From: an uncultured Clostridia bacterium
GTDB taxonomy: Bacteria > Bacillota > Clostridia > Monoglobales > Monoglobaceae
Direction of reading: 5' to 3'
Assembly (NCBI GenBank): GCA_934463175.1
Contig: CAKSIW010000008.1
Coordinates: forward strand, 1-54,214
Length of the DNA: 54,214 nt
Both the position numbers and the translations under genes were made by a program. Shown one piece after another: positions 42,622 to 51,137 of this stretch. Below the pieces are notes generated by a model that worked only from the letters and a program-made list of their open reading frames with translations, had not been told where the DNA came from and did no database searches. Positions within the stretch are counted from its first letter, which is position 1. Each line of letters starts with the position of its first letter.

Positions 42622-44061
42622 ATGTATATCGGAGGACTTGACATCGGGACAAGCGGCTGCAAAATTGCGGTGTTCAACGAAAAAGGGGCTTTTGTCAAAT
42701 GTGAATATGCAGAGTATGATGTGAAAAGAAGCTGCGGCTTGCATGAGATTAATGCAGAGGAAATTTTTAATTGCGTTAAAAAGGTTGTTTCGCGCCTTGA
42801 AATTTCCGAGCTTGCCGCACTCGGGGTCACAAGCTTCGGAGAAACATTTGTCATGCTTGATGAAAATGACAAACCGTGTGCGCCGTCGATGCTGTATACA
42901 GATCCGCGCGGAAAGACTGAGTGCAAACGGATAGCGGAGCATTTCGGCGAAGAATGCCTGGCATACCTGACGGGGACAAAGCCACATGAAATGTATTCCC
43001 TGCCGAAGATAGTGTGGATAAAGGAAAATATGTCCGATTCATATGCAAGGGCAAGGCATATTCTGCTGATACAGGACTACATTGTGTATATGCTGACGGG
43101 AAATGCACAGATTGACCATTCTCTTGCTGCAAGAACAGCCTGTTTTGACATAGAAAACAAGTGCTGGGCTGAAGATGTCATGAAATTCTGCGGAATTGAC
43201 CCAAAGCTTTTGTCAAAACCCGTTCCGTCGGGTACGGTTGCCGGGGTAATAAAACCTGAGATTGCATGTGAGATGAATGTGAATCCGACATTGAAGGTTG
43301 TGTCGGGCTGTCACGACCAGATTGCGGCAATGACGGGTGCAGGTGTCTTTGAAGTCGGCGAGGCAATGGACGGAACAGGAACTGTTGAGTGCGTTCCTGT
43401 TGTTATGGACAGTGTCCCGAAGGATTTTTCAATATTTGAATGCGGCTATTCTTTTGCGCCGCACATTAACGGAAAATATGCCTGCTATGTTCTTTCATAT
43501 ACGGGCGGTGCAACACTTAAATGGTATCGAGACAACTTTTCGGACAAGAGCTATGAGCAGCTTGACGTGGAGGTGTCTGACGAACCCACCGACCTGCTGA
43601 TCATGCCTCATTTTGCAGGTGCGGCAACGCCGTATATGGATACGTCATCGAGAGCGGCGATAATAGGACTGACCTTTGAACATAAAAAGGCGGATATATA
43701 CAAGGCACTTATGGAGGGGACGGCATATGAAATAGCGGTCAATCTCGGTGTTGTCGGAGATTATGGCATTGCACCGCGGCTTCTTGCTGCAACAGGCGGC
43801 GGTGCAAGGTCGGAGACGTGGCTGCAAATTAAGGCTGATGTGCTTGGAGTTGCAATTGCGGCGTCGGACGGCGACGAGGTTGGAGCGGCAGGAACCGCAT
43901 ATCTTGCAGGATATGCAATCGGAGTTTATGATGATGACACAAGACTGATAAATGTAAAAAAGATATTTTATCCAAATCCGGGAAGGCGGCAGATATACCG
44001 CGGACAATTGGAAAAGTATAAGAAAATTTACGAATGTGTAAGAAAAATACTAAATGATTGA
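42622..44061 (+). CDS. FGGY-family carbohydrate kinase (xylulokinase-like)
   Basis: A 479-aa FGGY kinase. The N-terminal ATPase motif is GGLDIGTSGCKIAVF, followed by ALGVTSFGETFVMLD, the hinge region TGAGVFEVGEAMDGTGT and the C-terminal ATP-binding ATGGGARSETWLQIKADV. It phosphorylates a ketose, presumably the product of the preceding isomerase. ATG 42622 is selected because TAGGAGGTG lies 5-13 bases upstream, overlapping the isomerase stop. Members of this family phosphorylate either C1 or C5 of the ketose; the aldolase that follows suggests a phosphorylated ketose is cleaved next. Confidence 0.88.
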   Translation: MYIGGLDIGTSGCKIAVFNEKGAFVKCEYAEYDVKRSCGLHEINAEEIFNCVKKVVSRLEISELAALGVTSFGETFVMLDENDKPCAPSMLYTDPRGKTECKRIAEHFGEECLAYLTGTKPHEMYSLPKIVWIKENMSDSYARARHILLIQDYIVYMLTGNAQIDHSLAARTACFDIENKCWAEDVMKFCGIDPKLLSKPVPSGTVAGVIKPEIACEMNVNPTLKVVSGCHDQIAAMTGAGVFEVGEAMDGTGTVECVPVVMDSVPKDFSIFECGYSFAPHINGKYACYVLSYTGGATLKWYRDNFSDKSYEQLDVEVSDEPTDLLIMPHFAGAATPYMDTSSRAAIIGLTFEHKKADIYKALMEGTAYEIAVNLGVVGDYGIAPRLLAATGGGARSETWLQIKADVLGVAIAASDGDEVGAAGTAYLAGYAIGVYDDDTRLINVKKIFYPNPGRRQIYRGQLEKYKKIYECVRKILND

Positions 44062-44075
44062 AAGGCAGAGAATAT

Positions 44076-44903
44076 ATGCTTGTAAATTTGAAAAATATAT
44101 TGAGACTTGCGGAAGCAAATGAATATGCGATTGGGTCGTTCAACACGCCGAATTTTGAGAGCTTGCGCGCGGTTATCGGAGCGGCGGAGGAGCTGAAGCA
44201 GCCCGTGATAATTATGCATGCACAGGTTCATGAGGAAATGGGGCTGTGCAAAATGGAGGAGATTGCACCGTTAATGCTGTTTATGGCAGACAGAGCAAGC
44301 GTACCTGTGTGTGTTCATCTCGACCACGGCACAGACCTTGATTATGTGAAACGCGGAATTGATTTGGGATTTACTTCGGTTATGTATGACGGTTCGGAGT
44401 GTGATTTAGAGGTCAATCTTGCAAACACTTGTATAATTAAGGAGCTTGCAGAGCGTGATAATGTTTCTGTGGAAGCCGAGGTTGGAAGTATGGGTGCGCG
44501 TGAGTCGGGCGGAGCAGGCGGTGAAAGTATCTACACCGACCCCGATGCCGCAAGCCGTTTTGTGAAAGAAAGCGGAATTGACGCGCTGGCGTGCGCATTC
44601 GGAACTGCACATGGAATATATCTTGAAAAGCCGCACTTGGATTTTGCAAGAATTGTGAAAATTAAATCTATGATAAATATTCCGATAGTCATGCACGGCG
44701 GAAGCGGTGTGTCTGAGGAGGACTATGTGAAAGCGATAAGGTGCGGTGTCAGAAAGATAAATTATTATACATATATGGCAAAGGCGGGCGGAGATGCTGT
44801 TCGTGCAATGACGGACAAAACATTTTTCCATGATGCTGCAATTGAGGCGGAGCGTGCCATGAAAGAGAATGTAATGGCGGCAATGCGTGTGTTTGCGAGG
44901 TAA
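44076..44903 (+). CDS. Class II ketose-bisphosphate aldolase family protein (FbaA/GatY-like)
   Basis: The 275-aa protein is a zinc-dependent class II aldolase. VHLDHGTDLDYVKRGIDLG holds the aspartate and zinc histidine region, VEAEVGSMGARE the phosphate/zinc glutamate region, and AFGTAHGIY and VMHGGSGV the further zinc histidines. It would cleave a phosphorylated ketose to dihydroxyacetone phosphate plus an aldehyde. Enzymes of this family normally use fructose or tagatose bisphosphate, whereas fucose and rhamnose pathways use a different aldolase family, so the pathway is unusual or its substrate non-standard. The ATG at 44076 has AAAGG about 10 bases upstream. It is the last gene of the operon before strong hairpins. 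Confidence 0.87.
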   Translation: MLVNLKNILRLAEANEYAIGSFNTPNFESLRAVIGAAEELKQPVIIMHAQVHEEMGLCKMEEIAPLMLFMADRASVPVCVHLDHGTDLDYVKRGIDLGFTSVMYDGSECDLEVNLANTCIIKELAERDNVSVEAEVGSMGARESGGAGGESIYTDPDAASRFVKESGIDALACAFGTAHGIYLEKPHLDFARIVKIKSMINIPIVMHGGSGVSEEDYVKAIRCGVRKINYYTYMAKAGGDAVRAMTDKTFFHDAAIEAERAMKENVMAAMRVFAR

Positions 44904-44935
44904 TAAAGAATTTGTAAGGCAAAGGTTTGACGGCG

Positions 44936-44961
44936 GCTGCAAGCGGAAACGGGCTTGCAGC
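44936..44961 (+). other. Hairpin just after the aldolase gene
   Basis: GCTGCAAGC (44936-44944) pairs perfectly with GCTTGCAGC (44953-44961) around an 8-base loop. It lies directly before the larger terminator and may protect the 3' end of the operon mRNA. Confidence 0.5.
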
Positions 44962-44963
44962 TG

Positions 44964-45011
44964 TTTGCATAAAGAAAACCACGCGGCGGCGCGTGGTTTT
45001 CTTTATGCAAA
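44964..45011. terminator. Long bidirectional terminator between convergent operons
   Basis: A perfect 22-bp stem (44964-44985 with 44990-45011) encloses a 4-base loop (GCGG). The inner part is GC-rich, the outer part A/T-rich, so on either strand the GC stem is followed by a T-rich arm. It sits between the plus-strand operon ending at 44903 and the minus-strand lacI-type gene ending at 45149, as expected of a bidirectional terminator. Confidence 0.85.
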
Positions 45012-45018
45012 AAACAAA

Positions 45019-45038
45019 CAGCCGTTCGCGTGCGGCTG
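45019..45038 (-). other. Small hairpin next to the long terminator
   Basis: CAGCCG (45019-45024) and CGGCTG (45033-45038) form a 6-bp stem around an 8-base loop, on the lacI side of the terminator. It could be an accessory structure at the 3' end of the lacI transcript. Confidence 0.35.
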
Positions 45039-45148
45039 CATGTGATATTAATGCGGTGATTTTTGGTGCTGTTTATGGGATTAAGCCTGTATCAGGTTCT
45101 TATAGGTGCAGTGCAAATCATCGGGCTTGCCGATGATTACGGTTTGTC

Positions 45149-46117
45149 CTATTCAATAAGACAGACGGGCAGAATGTGCTGCCGGAGAGTGTCCTCTTTG
45201 TTTATGAGAGAGAGGAGTGAATCAACGCACGAAATCGAGATGTTTTGATTCTGACAGTCAATTGTGACAAGCGGTGACTGCGGGTTGAAGGGGAGTTTTT
45301 TGCATATGTTGCCGAAACCGATAATCGGTATGTCCTGATTTTGCAGTATGTCCGACACGGTGAGGGCGGTTATATCATTGTAGCAGATGATGGCTGTATA
45401 TCCGCTTGCCTTGCTTATGATTTCAGCAAGCTCGTTCCGCTGGCTTCTTATGTTGAGCGAAAGAGAAAACAGCTGCTTTTTGTCAAACGGCATTCCGTAT
45501 GAATGAAAAGCCTGAATGATTCCGTCAAGCCTTTGCACGTATGCATTTTTTAAATCCTCAGAAACAATTGTCAGAACTTTTTTGTGTCCGTGTATGATTA
45601 AATACTCGGCAGCCAGAAATCCAATGCGTGTTTCGTCAAAAACAACATAGGAGCAGCCGTTCAGATTGCCGAACGCTCTTTCAATGATTACAAACGGAAT
45701 TGACAGCTTTTTGAGAAAATCAATATTGTTGCTGATGTCCTGCACGGGACAAAGCAAAATGCCGTCAACCATCTTTGTGGCGGCAGAATGAAGAGCCTTG
45801 GCTTCGGTTTCTGCGTTGCCGTTGCTGGTGTAGATTATAACATTGTAGCCGAGTTTTGCTGCATACAGGCTGATTTCGTCTGCCATGATTGAAAAGTGCG
45901 GATTGATGAGATCGTCCAGAATCAGGGCGATCGTTTTTGTTTGCCCCGTGCGAAGCCCTTTGGCGGCAGCGTTTGAGACGTAGTTCATTTCGGTGAGTGC
46001 TTTTTCAATTATCTCCCGGGCATACGGCGAAACAGAACCGTTTCCGTTTACAACACGCGAAACGGTGTTTATTGAGTATCCTGTTTTTTCTGCTATATCC
46101 TTGAGCCTGACCGCCAT
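45149..46117 (-). CDS. LacI-family transcriptional repressor
   Basis: A 322-aa LacI-type regulator. The N-terminal helix-turn-helix and hinge read VRLKDIAEKTGYSINTVSRV, NGNGSVSP and then SNAAAKGLRTGQT. The remaining domain is a periplasmic-binding-protein-like sensor (ALILDDLINPHFS, VDGILLCPVQD, IGFLAAEYL). It lies divergent from the GH88/ABC operon and has palindromic GGTAACGTTACC operators in the shared promoter region, including one overlapping its own transcription start, so it probably represses itself and the operon. The inducer is unknown, but a sugar or oligosaccharide from the same locus fits. The ATG is preceded by GAGGTG on its strand. Confidence 0.92.
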   Translation of the reverse strand: MAVRLKDIAEKTGYSINTVSRVVNGNGSVSPYAREIIEKALTEMNYVSNAAAKGLRTGQTKTIALILDDLINPHFSIMADEISLYAAKLGYNVIIYTSNGNAETEAKALHSAATKMVDGILLCPVQDISNNIDFLKKLSIPFVIIERAFGNLNGCSYVVFDETRIGFLAAEYLIIHGHKKVLTIVSEDLKNAYVQRLDGIIQAFHSYGMPFDKKQLFSLSLNIRSQRNELAEIISKASGYTAIICYNDITALTVSDILQNQDIPIIGFGNICKKLPFNPQSPLVTIDCQNQNISISCVDSLLSLINKEDTLRQHILPVCLIE

Positions 46118-46145
46118 ACCGCACCTCGGTTATATAAAGAATTAA

Positions 46146-46155
46146 GGTCGTTACC
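46146..46155. promoter_or_regulatory. Degenerate LacI operator near the lacI start
   Basis: GGTCGTTACC is the operator core lacking two central bases. It lies just downstream of the lacI -10 box, where binding would block its transcription. Confidence 0.4.
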
Positions 46156-46167
46156 GACTATGAGTAT

Positions 46168-46196
46168 ATTATAAGACATAAAGAAAAAAATGTCAA
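46168..46196 (-). promoter_or_regulatory. Predicted promoter of the lacI-type gene
   Basis: Consensus TTGACA (46196-46191) and TATAAT (46173-46168) on the minus strand are 17 bases apart, a perfect sigma-A-type promoter driving the repressor gene. Confidence 0.75.
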
Positions 46197-46227
46197 TAAT
46201 GCATTTGCCTGAATCTGCAAATTAATT

Positions 46228-46239
46228 GGTAACGTTACC
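46228..46239. promoter_or_regulatory. LacI operator 1
   Basis: GGTAACGTTACC is a perfect 12-bp palindrome with the central CG typical of LacI-family sites. It lies between the two divergent promoters. Confidence 0.75.
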
Positions 46240-46310
46240 GAAATAATAGCATATCTGCGCAAAATAGCGTGTTTGCAAGGAAAAAGACCGTAAAAAATAA
46301 TTTAAAAACG

Positions 46311-46326
46311 TTGGTAACGTTACCAA
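46311..46326. promoter_or_regulatory. LacI operator 2
   Basis: TTGGTAACGTTACCAA is a perfect 16-bp palindrome, the best operator in the region. It lies 15 bases upstream of the -35 box of the GH88 operon promoter. Confidence 0.8.
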
Positions 46327-46341
46327 AACAAGGTTTTTGTA

Positions 46342-46371
46342 TTGACAAATACAAAGTTTGAATGGTATAAT
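46342..46371 (+). promoter_or_regulatory. Predicted promoter of the GH88/ABC operon
   Basis: Consensus TTGACA (46342-46347) and TATAAT (46366-46371) with an 18-base spacer. It is flanked by operators at 46311-46326 and near 46388-46399. Confidence 0.78.
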
Positions 46372-46384
46372 AGAAAAAACAAAT

Positions 46385-46400
46385 GATGAACGTTACCAAA
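46385..46400. promoter_or_regulatory. LacI operator 3 (one good half-site)
   Basis: GAACGTTACCAAA matches the right half and centre of the operator, while the left half is degenerate. It covers the start of the GH88 transcript, so a repressor there would block initiation or early elongation. Confidence 0.55.
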
Positions 46401-46422
46401 GTATATATAGGAGTGACTTTGC

Positions 46423-47568
46423 ATGGCAGATTATGAGGCAATTTTGGAGATAATCAAGAATAAGATTGACAGACGCATGGAGCAGAATGACCCTGAAAGT
46501 GTGAAATATGAGGCGTGCTTTGTCGGAGATAACGGAAAATATGAGAGCGGACAGCTGAATTTGATGGACGACGGCTGGACACGTTCGTTTCTGACGGGCG
46601 CGGTTGCGTATATGTATTATCATTATAAGGATAAAAAGTATTATGATTATCTGAAAAAATCAATGAGTGTTTATGACAGGAACATATATGAGCATTTAAA
46701 CGGGGTGAGTCATGATACGGGGTTTTTATATACCTTGTATGCAGGTGCCGTGTATGAGGTGTCGGGAGACAATGACGCTTTACGGCTGGGACTCAAGGCG
46801 GCGGACGAGTTTTCAAAGAGGTTTCGCCGTGAAGCAGGGGTCATAAACGGTTTCGGAGGATTAAAGCGTGATGATGCAATAATTCCGATTGTCGATGACA
46901 TGATGAACATATCAATTTTGATGTGGGCATGGAGACAGACAAAACACCCGTATTTTGAAGAGCTTTTCACAACTCACATCAGAACAGTGCTTCAGCATAT
47001 GCTGCGTGAAAATTTCACATTCCGCCATGCTTTTTTGTTTGAAGGAAAAACGGGGATTCCGCTCGGAGAACGAAACTATTGCGGCTATTCCTGCGGTTCT
47101 GTTTGGGCGCGCGGTCAGATGTGGGGATTATATGGTCTTGTCAATGCCTTAAAGAGCACGGGAGATGAGATGTATGTTCAGTTTATAGAAGGAATTATAA
47201 ACAGAATAATGGCATATATGGGAGACAGCTTTGTGCCGTATTGGGATTTTGATTGTGTGAGTGAGCGTGCAAATGTGCTTGATACATCTGCGGCAGCAAT
47301 TATGGCGTGTGCGCTTTTAAAGCTTGAAGATGTTTTGCCTCTGGGCGGGGCGGAGCTGAAGGGCGGAGCAGGAAATTTTGTGAGCTTTGCGGATTCAATC
47401 GTTGAGACTCTGGCAAATGATTATCTTGCGCCGAATGAGCTTGATTGCATAATCACAAACGGTCAGGTCGGCTCAAGGTCGGTCGGCTGTGTTTGGGGAG
47501 ACTATTTCTTTGTTGAAGCAATTATGAAAAAACTGCACGGCAAAGAGAATCCTGACTTTTTTGTCTGA
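46423..47568 (+). CDS. GH88 unsaturated glucuronyl hydrolase
   Basis: A 381-aa intracellular (alpha/alpha)6-barrel enzyme resembling GH88. The two expected catalytic aspartates are in SHDTGFLYTLYAG and VDDMMNISILMWA, and SCGSVWARGQMWGLYGLVNA is another family hallmark. It removes unsaturated glucuronate or galacturonate from lyase-generated oligosaccharides, as GH105 does, but with a preference typical of glycosaminoglycan-like or other glucuronate-containing chains. It is the first gene of the LacI-controlled operon and is followed by a second ABC importer. A TAGGAG site lies 9 bases upstream of the ATG. Confidence 0.87.
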   Translation: MADYEAILEIIKNKIDRRMEQNDPESVKYEACFVGDNGKYESGQLNLMDDGWTRSFLTGAVAYMYYHYKDKKYYDYLKKSMSVYDRNIYEHLNGVSHDTGFLYTLYAGAVYEVSGDNDALRLGLKAADEFSKRFRREAGVINGFGGLKRDDAIIPIVDDMMNISILMWAWRQTKHPYFEELFTTHIRTVLQHMLRENFTFRHAFLFEGKTGIPLGERNYCGYSCGSVWARGQMWGLYGLVNALKSTGDEMYVQFIEGIINRIMAYMGDSFVPYWDFDCVSERANVLDTSAAAIMACALLKLEDVLPLGGAELKGGAGNFVSFADSIVETLANDYLAPNELDCIITNGQVGSRSVGCVWGDYFFVEAIMKKLHGKENPDFFV

Positions 47569-47640
47569 TTGAGAATTAAAATTATTTTAAAAACTATGAG
47601 ATGACATTAATACATAATTCAAGGTTTAAGGAGGAAGAAG

Positions 47641-49245
47641 ATGAAATACTCAAAGAAAGTAACGGCATTGGGACTTGCGGCTTTGTGTGTGCTTGCTGCG
47701 GGCTGCAGCGGAGGCAAAACCGCAAGCAAAGGCGAATTTACAACCACCGGAGAATATCCGATGAATACTGATGTTGAATTGAGGGTGTGGCAAAGATTCA
47801 CACCGAAGAATTTTCTGAGCAGCATGAATGATTCAAATTTCAGAAAATATCTGTCAGAGGCAACAGGTGTGAATTTTACAATTGAGTCACCTCCGGTGGG
47901 AAGCGAGGAGGAGGCATTCAATTTAATGCTTGCGAGTGATAATATGCCTGACATTATCATGTATGGAGGCTGGAGACAGCCAAAAGCGGGCGAATGGCTG
48001 GAAAGCGGCGCAATAACGGCACTTGATGAGTATATAGACGGCGGAGTCATGCCCAACCTGAAAAAGATTTTTGACGACAACAAGGACTATAAAAAGCTTG
48101 CCGAAACGCTTGACGGCAGAACGTTCTATGCTCCGATGTTTTTGGGAGATGACATTCTGAAAAGCTATAAAACATACATAATCAGACAGGACCTGCTTGA
48201 CAGGGCAGGGCAGGAACAGCCGGTGACAATTGATGAGTGGGAAAAGGTTCTGACAAAATTTAAGAGTATGGGAATTAAAGCACCTCTCACACTTGACATC
48301 ACAAGCTATTCTCTGAGAGAAGGTTCAATGTTTTTGAGCTGTTTCAATACAATAGCGGATTTTTATCAGGAAAACGGCAAGGTCAAATTCGGAATGAGCG
48401 AAAAGGCATTCGGAGACTGGATCAGAAAGATGAACAGCTGGTATAAAGCAGGCTTGCTTGATAAAGAATTTACCGACCAGACCTCATCGCGCATTTCGCA
48501 GATGGTGACAACCGGCGAATGCGGTGCGCTTTATGCAAATGTCGGAGGCGGCTTGGGAACATATCTGAGTGCGATAAAGCCGGAAAGCGGAATTAAGCTT
48601 GCTCCGGCAAAGGTTCCGTCAGCTTCAAAGGATAAAAAGGCAATGTATAACCAGACGCAGTTTAATGTTCATTCGGCAGGCGCGGTTATATCGGGAACCT
48701 GCAAAAATAAGGAGATTGCGGCAAGATTCATTGATTTCGGATATTCTGAGGCAGGACAGCTGATATGGAATTTCGGCAAGGAGGGCGAGAGCTACACATG
48801 GGCTGAAGATGAAAACGGTGAAAAATATCCGAAGTACACCGAGGCCTTGACCGACCCTGCAAAACGTCCCGAGGGAGCGTCGCTTGGACAAGTGCTGAGC
48901 CTTTATGCAAATGTCGGAAACCCGGTGTCCGTTCAAAGCAAATGGTATTTGCTTCAGGTGAACAACACACCCGAACAGCGGCTTGCTTTGGAATATGCCA
49001 ATGATACGGACTGCGAAAAATATCTGCTGCCGCCGATTCTGTTCGGTACAGATGATTTTTCAAATGTCAATGATAAGATGACCGCGATATACACATATAT
49101 AGATGAAGCAATTGTGAAGCTGATTACGGGCAGAACGGAGCTTGAAAGCGGACTTGCGGATTATTATGCAACGCTGGGCAAGATGGGAATCAATGAAGTG
49201 AAGGAAGAATACCAAAAAGCATATGACGCATATTTAAAGCGGTAG
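47641..49245 (+). CDS. Sugar ABC transporter substrate-binding lipoprotein (LplA-like)
   Basis: The 534-aa protein has a lipoprotein signal with lipobox LAAGC (cysteine at about residue 21) and the length of the LplA/YtcQ subfamily rather than the shorter family 1 proteins. It contains ELRVWQRFTPKNFLSS early and, later, AVISGTCKNKEIAARFIDFGYSE in part, ending with a helical C-terminus. It would deliver oligosaccharides to the permeases at 49261 and 50228; no ATPase is encoded nearby. The AAGGAGGAAGAAG site precedes the ATG, 72 bases after the GH88 gene. Confidence 0.9.
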   Translation: MKYSKKVTALGLAALCVLAAGCSGGKTASKGEFTTTGEYPMNTDVELRVWQRFTPKNFLSSMNDSNFRKYLSEATGVNFTIESPPVGSEEEAFNLMLASDNMPDIIMYGGWRQPKAGEWLESGAITALDEYIDGGVMPNLKKIFDDNKDYKKLAETLDGRTFYAPMFLGDDILKSYKTYIIRQDLLDRAGQEQPVTIDEWEKVLTKFKSMGIKAPLTLDITSYSLREGSMFLSCFNTIADFYQENGKVKFGMSEKAFGDWIRKMNSWYKAGLLDKEFTDQTSSRISQMVTTGECGALYANVGGGLGTYLSAIKPESGIKLAPAKVPSASKDKKAMYNQTQFNVHSAGAVISGTCKNKEIAARFIDFGYSEAGQLIWNFGKEGESYTWAEDENGEKYPKYTEALTDPAKRPEGASLGQVLSLYANVGNPVSVQSKWYLLQVNNTPEQRLALEYANDTDCEKYLLPPILFGTDDFSNVNDKMTAIYTYIDEAIVKLITGRTELESGLADYYATLGKMGINEVKEEYQKAYDAYLKR

Positions 49246-49260
49246 AGGGGAGAGCTTTGG

Positions 49261-50217
49261 GTGAAAACGACCGTGTTAAAACCAACGAAAGAAAAGGACG
49301 TCGGCTTTGCAGCGCGTCTGAGACGGGACATTGCCGCAAATAAGGGGCTTTATGCTTTGCTGCTGCTGCCGATTATATGGTACACAATATTTTGTTACGG
49401 TCCCATGTATGGTCTGCTGATTGCTTTTCAGAAATATAACATCAGACTGGGAGTGTCCGGAAGTGAGTGGGCAGGACTATATAATTTTAAAAGGTTTTTC
49501 CTTGATCCGTATTTTGGGAGAGATCTGTTCAACACAATATATATAAGCCTGTCCAGCATAATATTCAGCTTTCCTCTTCCGATTATTCTGGCATTGCTGA
49601 TTAACGAGCTGAGAAGCAGAACCTTTGCAAAGTGTGTGCAGACGGTGACCTATATACCGCACTTTATTTCACTTGTTGTAATCTGCGGAATGGTCAGAAA
49701 CTTTGTTTCGGCGGACGGCATTATAACAAATATTTTCACAAGGATTACGGGAAAACAAATTGATGAATCTCTGCTGAATTTTTCGCAGTATTTCACAACG
49801 ATTTTTGTCGGTTCGGGAATATGGCAGGGAATCGGCTGGGGGTCAATAATTTATACAGCGGCAATATCCGGAGTTGATGCACAGCTCTATGAAGCTGCAA
49901 GAATAGACGGCGCAGGTCGGTTCAGGCAAATGCTGAGTGTGACGCTGCCGGCGATTGCCCCGACAATCATAATCATGTTCATTCTGAGAATGGGCGATGT
50001 GCTGACAGTCAGCTATGAGAAGATATTGCTTCTCATCAATTCGCTCAATGCGGAGCGTGCCGAGGTGTTGTCCTACTATGTATATAAACGCGGAATTGCC
50101 GGCAGTGACTATGGAATTTCCACGGCAGCAGGGCTTTTCAACTCTGTTGTGAACCTTGCGTTTGTGCTTGCGACAAACTACATCAGCAAGAGAGTTTCGG
50201 ATATTAATTTATGGTAG
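49261..50217 (+). CDS. Sugar ABC transporter permease (LplB-like)
   Basis: A 318-aa permease with about six transmembrane segments and an EAA loop carrying EAARIDGAGRF, followed by VTLPAIAPT. The N-terminal region includes LLLLPIIWYTIFCYGPMYG as the first membrane segment. The start is GTG at 49261 with AGGGGAGAG upstream. It lies 15 bases after the binding-protein gene and pairs with the following permease. Confidence 0.92.
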   Translation: MKTTVLKPTKEKDVGFAARLRRDIAANKGLYALLLLPIIWYTIFCYGPMYGLLIAFQKYNIRLGVSGSEWAGLYNFKRFFLDPYFGRDLFNTIYISLSSIIFSFPLPIILALLINELRSRTFAKCVQTVTYIPHFISLVVICGMVRNFVSADGIITNIFTRITGKQIDESLLNFSQYFTTIFVGSGIWQGIGWGSIIYTAAISGVDAQLYEAARIDGAGRFRQMLSVTLPAIAPTIIIMFILRMGDVLTVSYEKILLLINSLNAERAEVLSYYVYKRGIAGSDYGISTAAGLFNSVVNLAFVLATNYISKRVSDINLW

Positions 50218-50227
50218 GTGAAGGACA

Positions 50228-51106
50228 ATGTTGAATAGAAGAACAAAGCTTGAAATTGTTTTTGATGTTTTTTGCGTATGCCTGATGCTGGCGCTTATGT
50301 TTATAATGATTTATCCCTTGATTTATGTTGTCAATGCGTCCTTCAGCAATTCAAATGCACTTTTGAGAAACGGCGGAAAAATGCTCTGGACGCCGATTGA
50401 GTTTGAAACTGCCGCATACAGAATGACATTTCAGAACAATCTGATTCTGAGCGGCTACAGAAACACGATTTTCATTGTTGTGGTCGGAACGCTGATAAAT
50501 CTTGTGATGAGTGCGCTGTGTGCATATCCTCTTTCGCGTAAAGGACCGATGCTGAACAGCTTTCTCACAAAATATATAATGGTGACAATGTATTTCAGCG
50601 GCGGACTTGTGCCGAGCTATATTCTCGTCAAGAATCTCGGGATGCTTGACACATATTGGTCACTGTTGATTCCGGGGGCGATTTCAACATACAACATGAT
50701 AATTCTCCGCACAGGGTTTCAGTCGATCCCCGATTCACTTTTTGAAAGTGCATACATAGACGGTGCGGGACACCTGACAATCCTTGCAAAAATAGTTTTG
50801 CCGCTTTCAAAAGCGAGCATGGCGGTTGTCGGCTTATATTATGCGGTGACGCACTGGAATTCATGGTTCGGTGCATCAATATATCTTCAGGGCAGCAATT
50901 CAAAGTGGCCGCTTCAGCTTGTGCTCAGACAAATATTGATAATGAACGATGTTACAAGCGAGGCAGGCATGGACGAGGGCGCGAATGTGGCGGAGTCAAT
51001 AAAATATGCAACAATTGTTGTTGCGACTGTTCCGATTTTGTGCATATATCCGTTCATTCAGAAGTATTTCACAAAAGGCGTGATGGTCGGAGCGGTGAAG
51101 GGCTGA
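50228..51106 (+). CDS. Sugar ABC transporter permease (LplC-like)
   Basis: A 292-aa permease with about six transmembrane segments and an EAA loop ESAYIDGAGHL followed by VLPLSKAS. The first segments read IYPLIYVVNASFSNSNALL, and the end KGVMVGAVKG is typical of the LplC subfamily. It starts 10 bases after the LplB-like gene. With it and the LplA-like binding protein it forms the second importer of the window, probably energised by a shared ATPase encoded elsewhere. Confidence 0.92.
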   Translation: MLNRRTKLEIVFDVFCVCLMLALMFIMIYPLIYVVNASFSNSNALLRNGGKMLWTPIEFETAAYRMTFQNNLILSGYRNTIFIVVVGTLINLVMSALCAYPLSRKGPMLNSFLTKYIMVTMYFSGGLVPSYILVKNLGMLDTYWSLLIPGAISTYNMIILRTGFQSIPDSLFESAYIDGAGHLTILAKIVLPLSKASMAVVGLYYAVTHWNSWFGASIYLQGSNSKWPLQLVLRQILIMNDVTSEAGMDEGANVAESIKYATIVVATVPILCIYPFIQKYFTKGVMVGAVKG

Positions 51107-51137
51107 ACGATTTCGTTTCTCAAAAAGGAGGAAGCAA

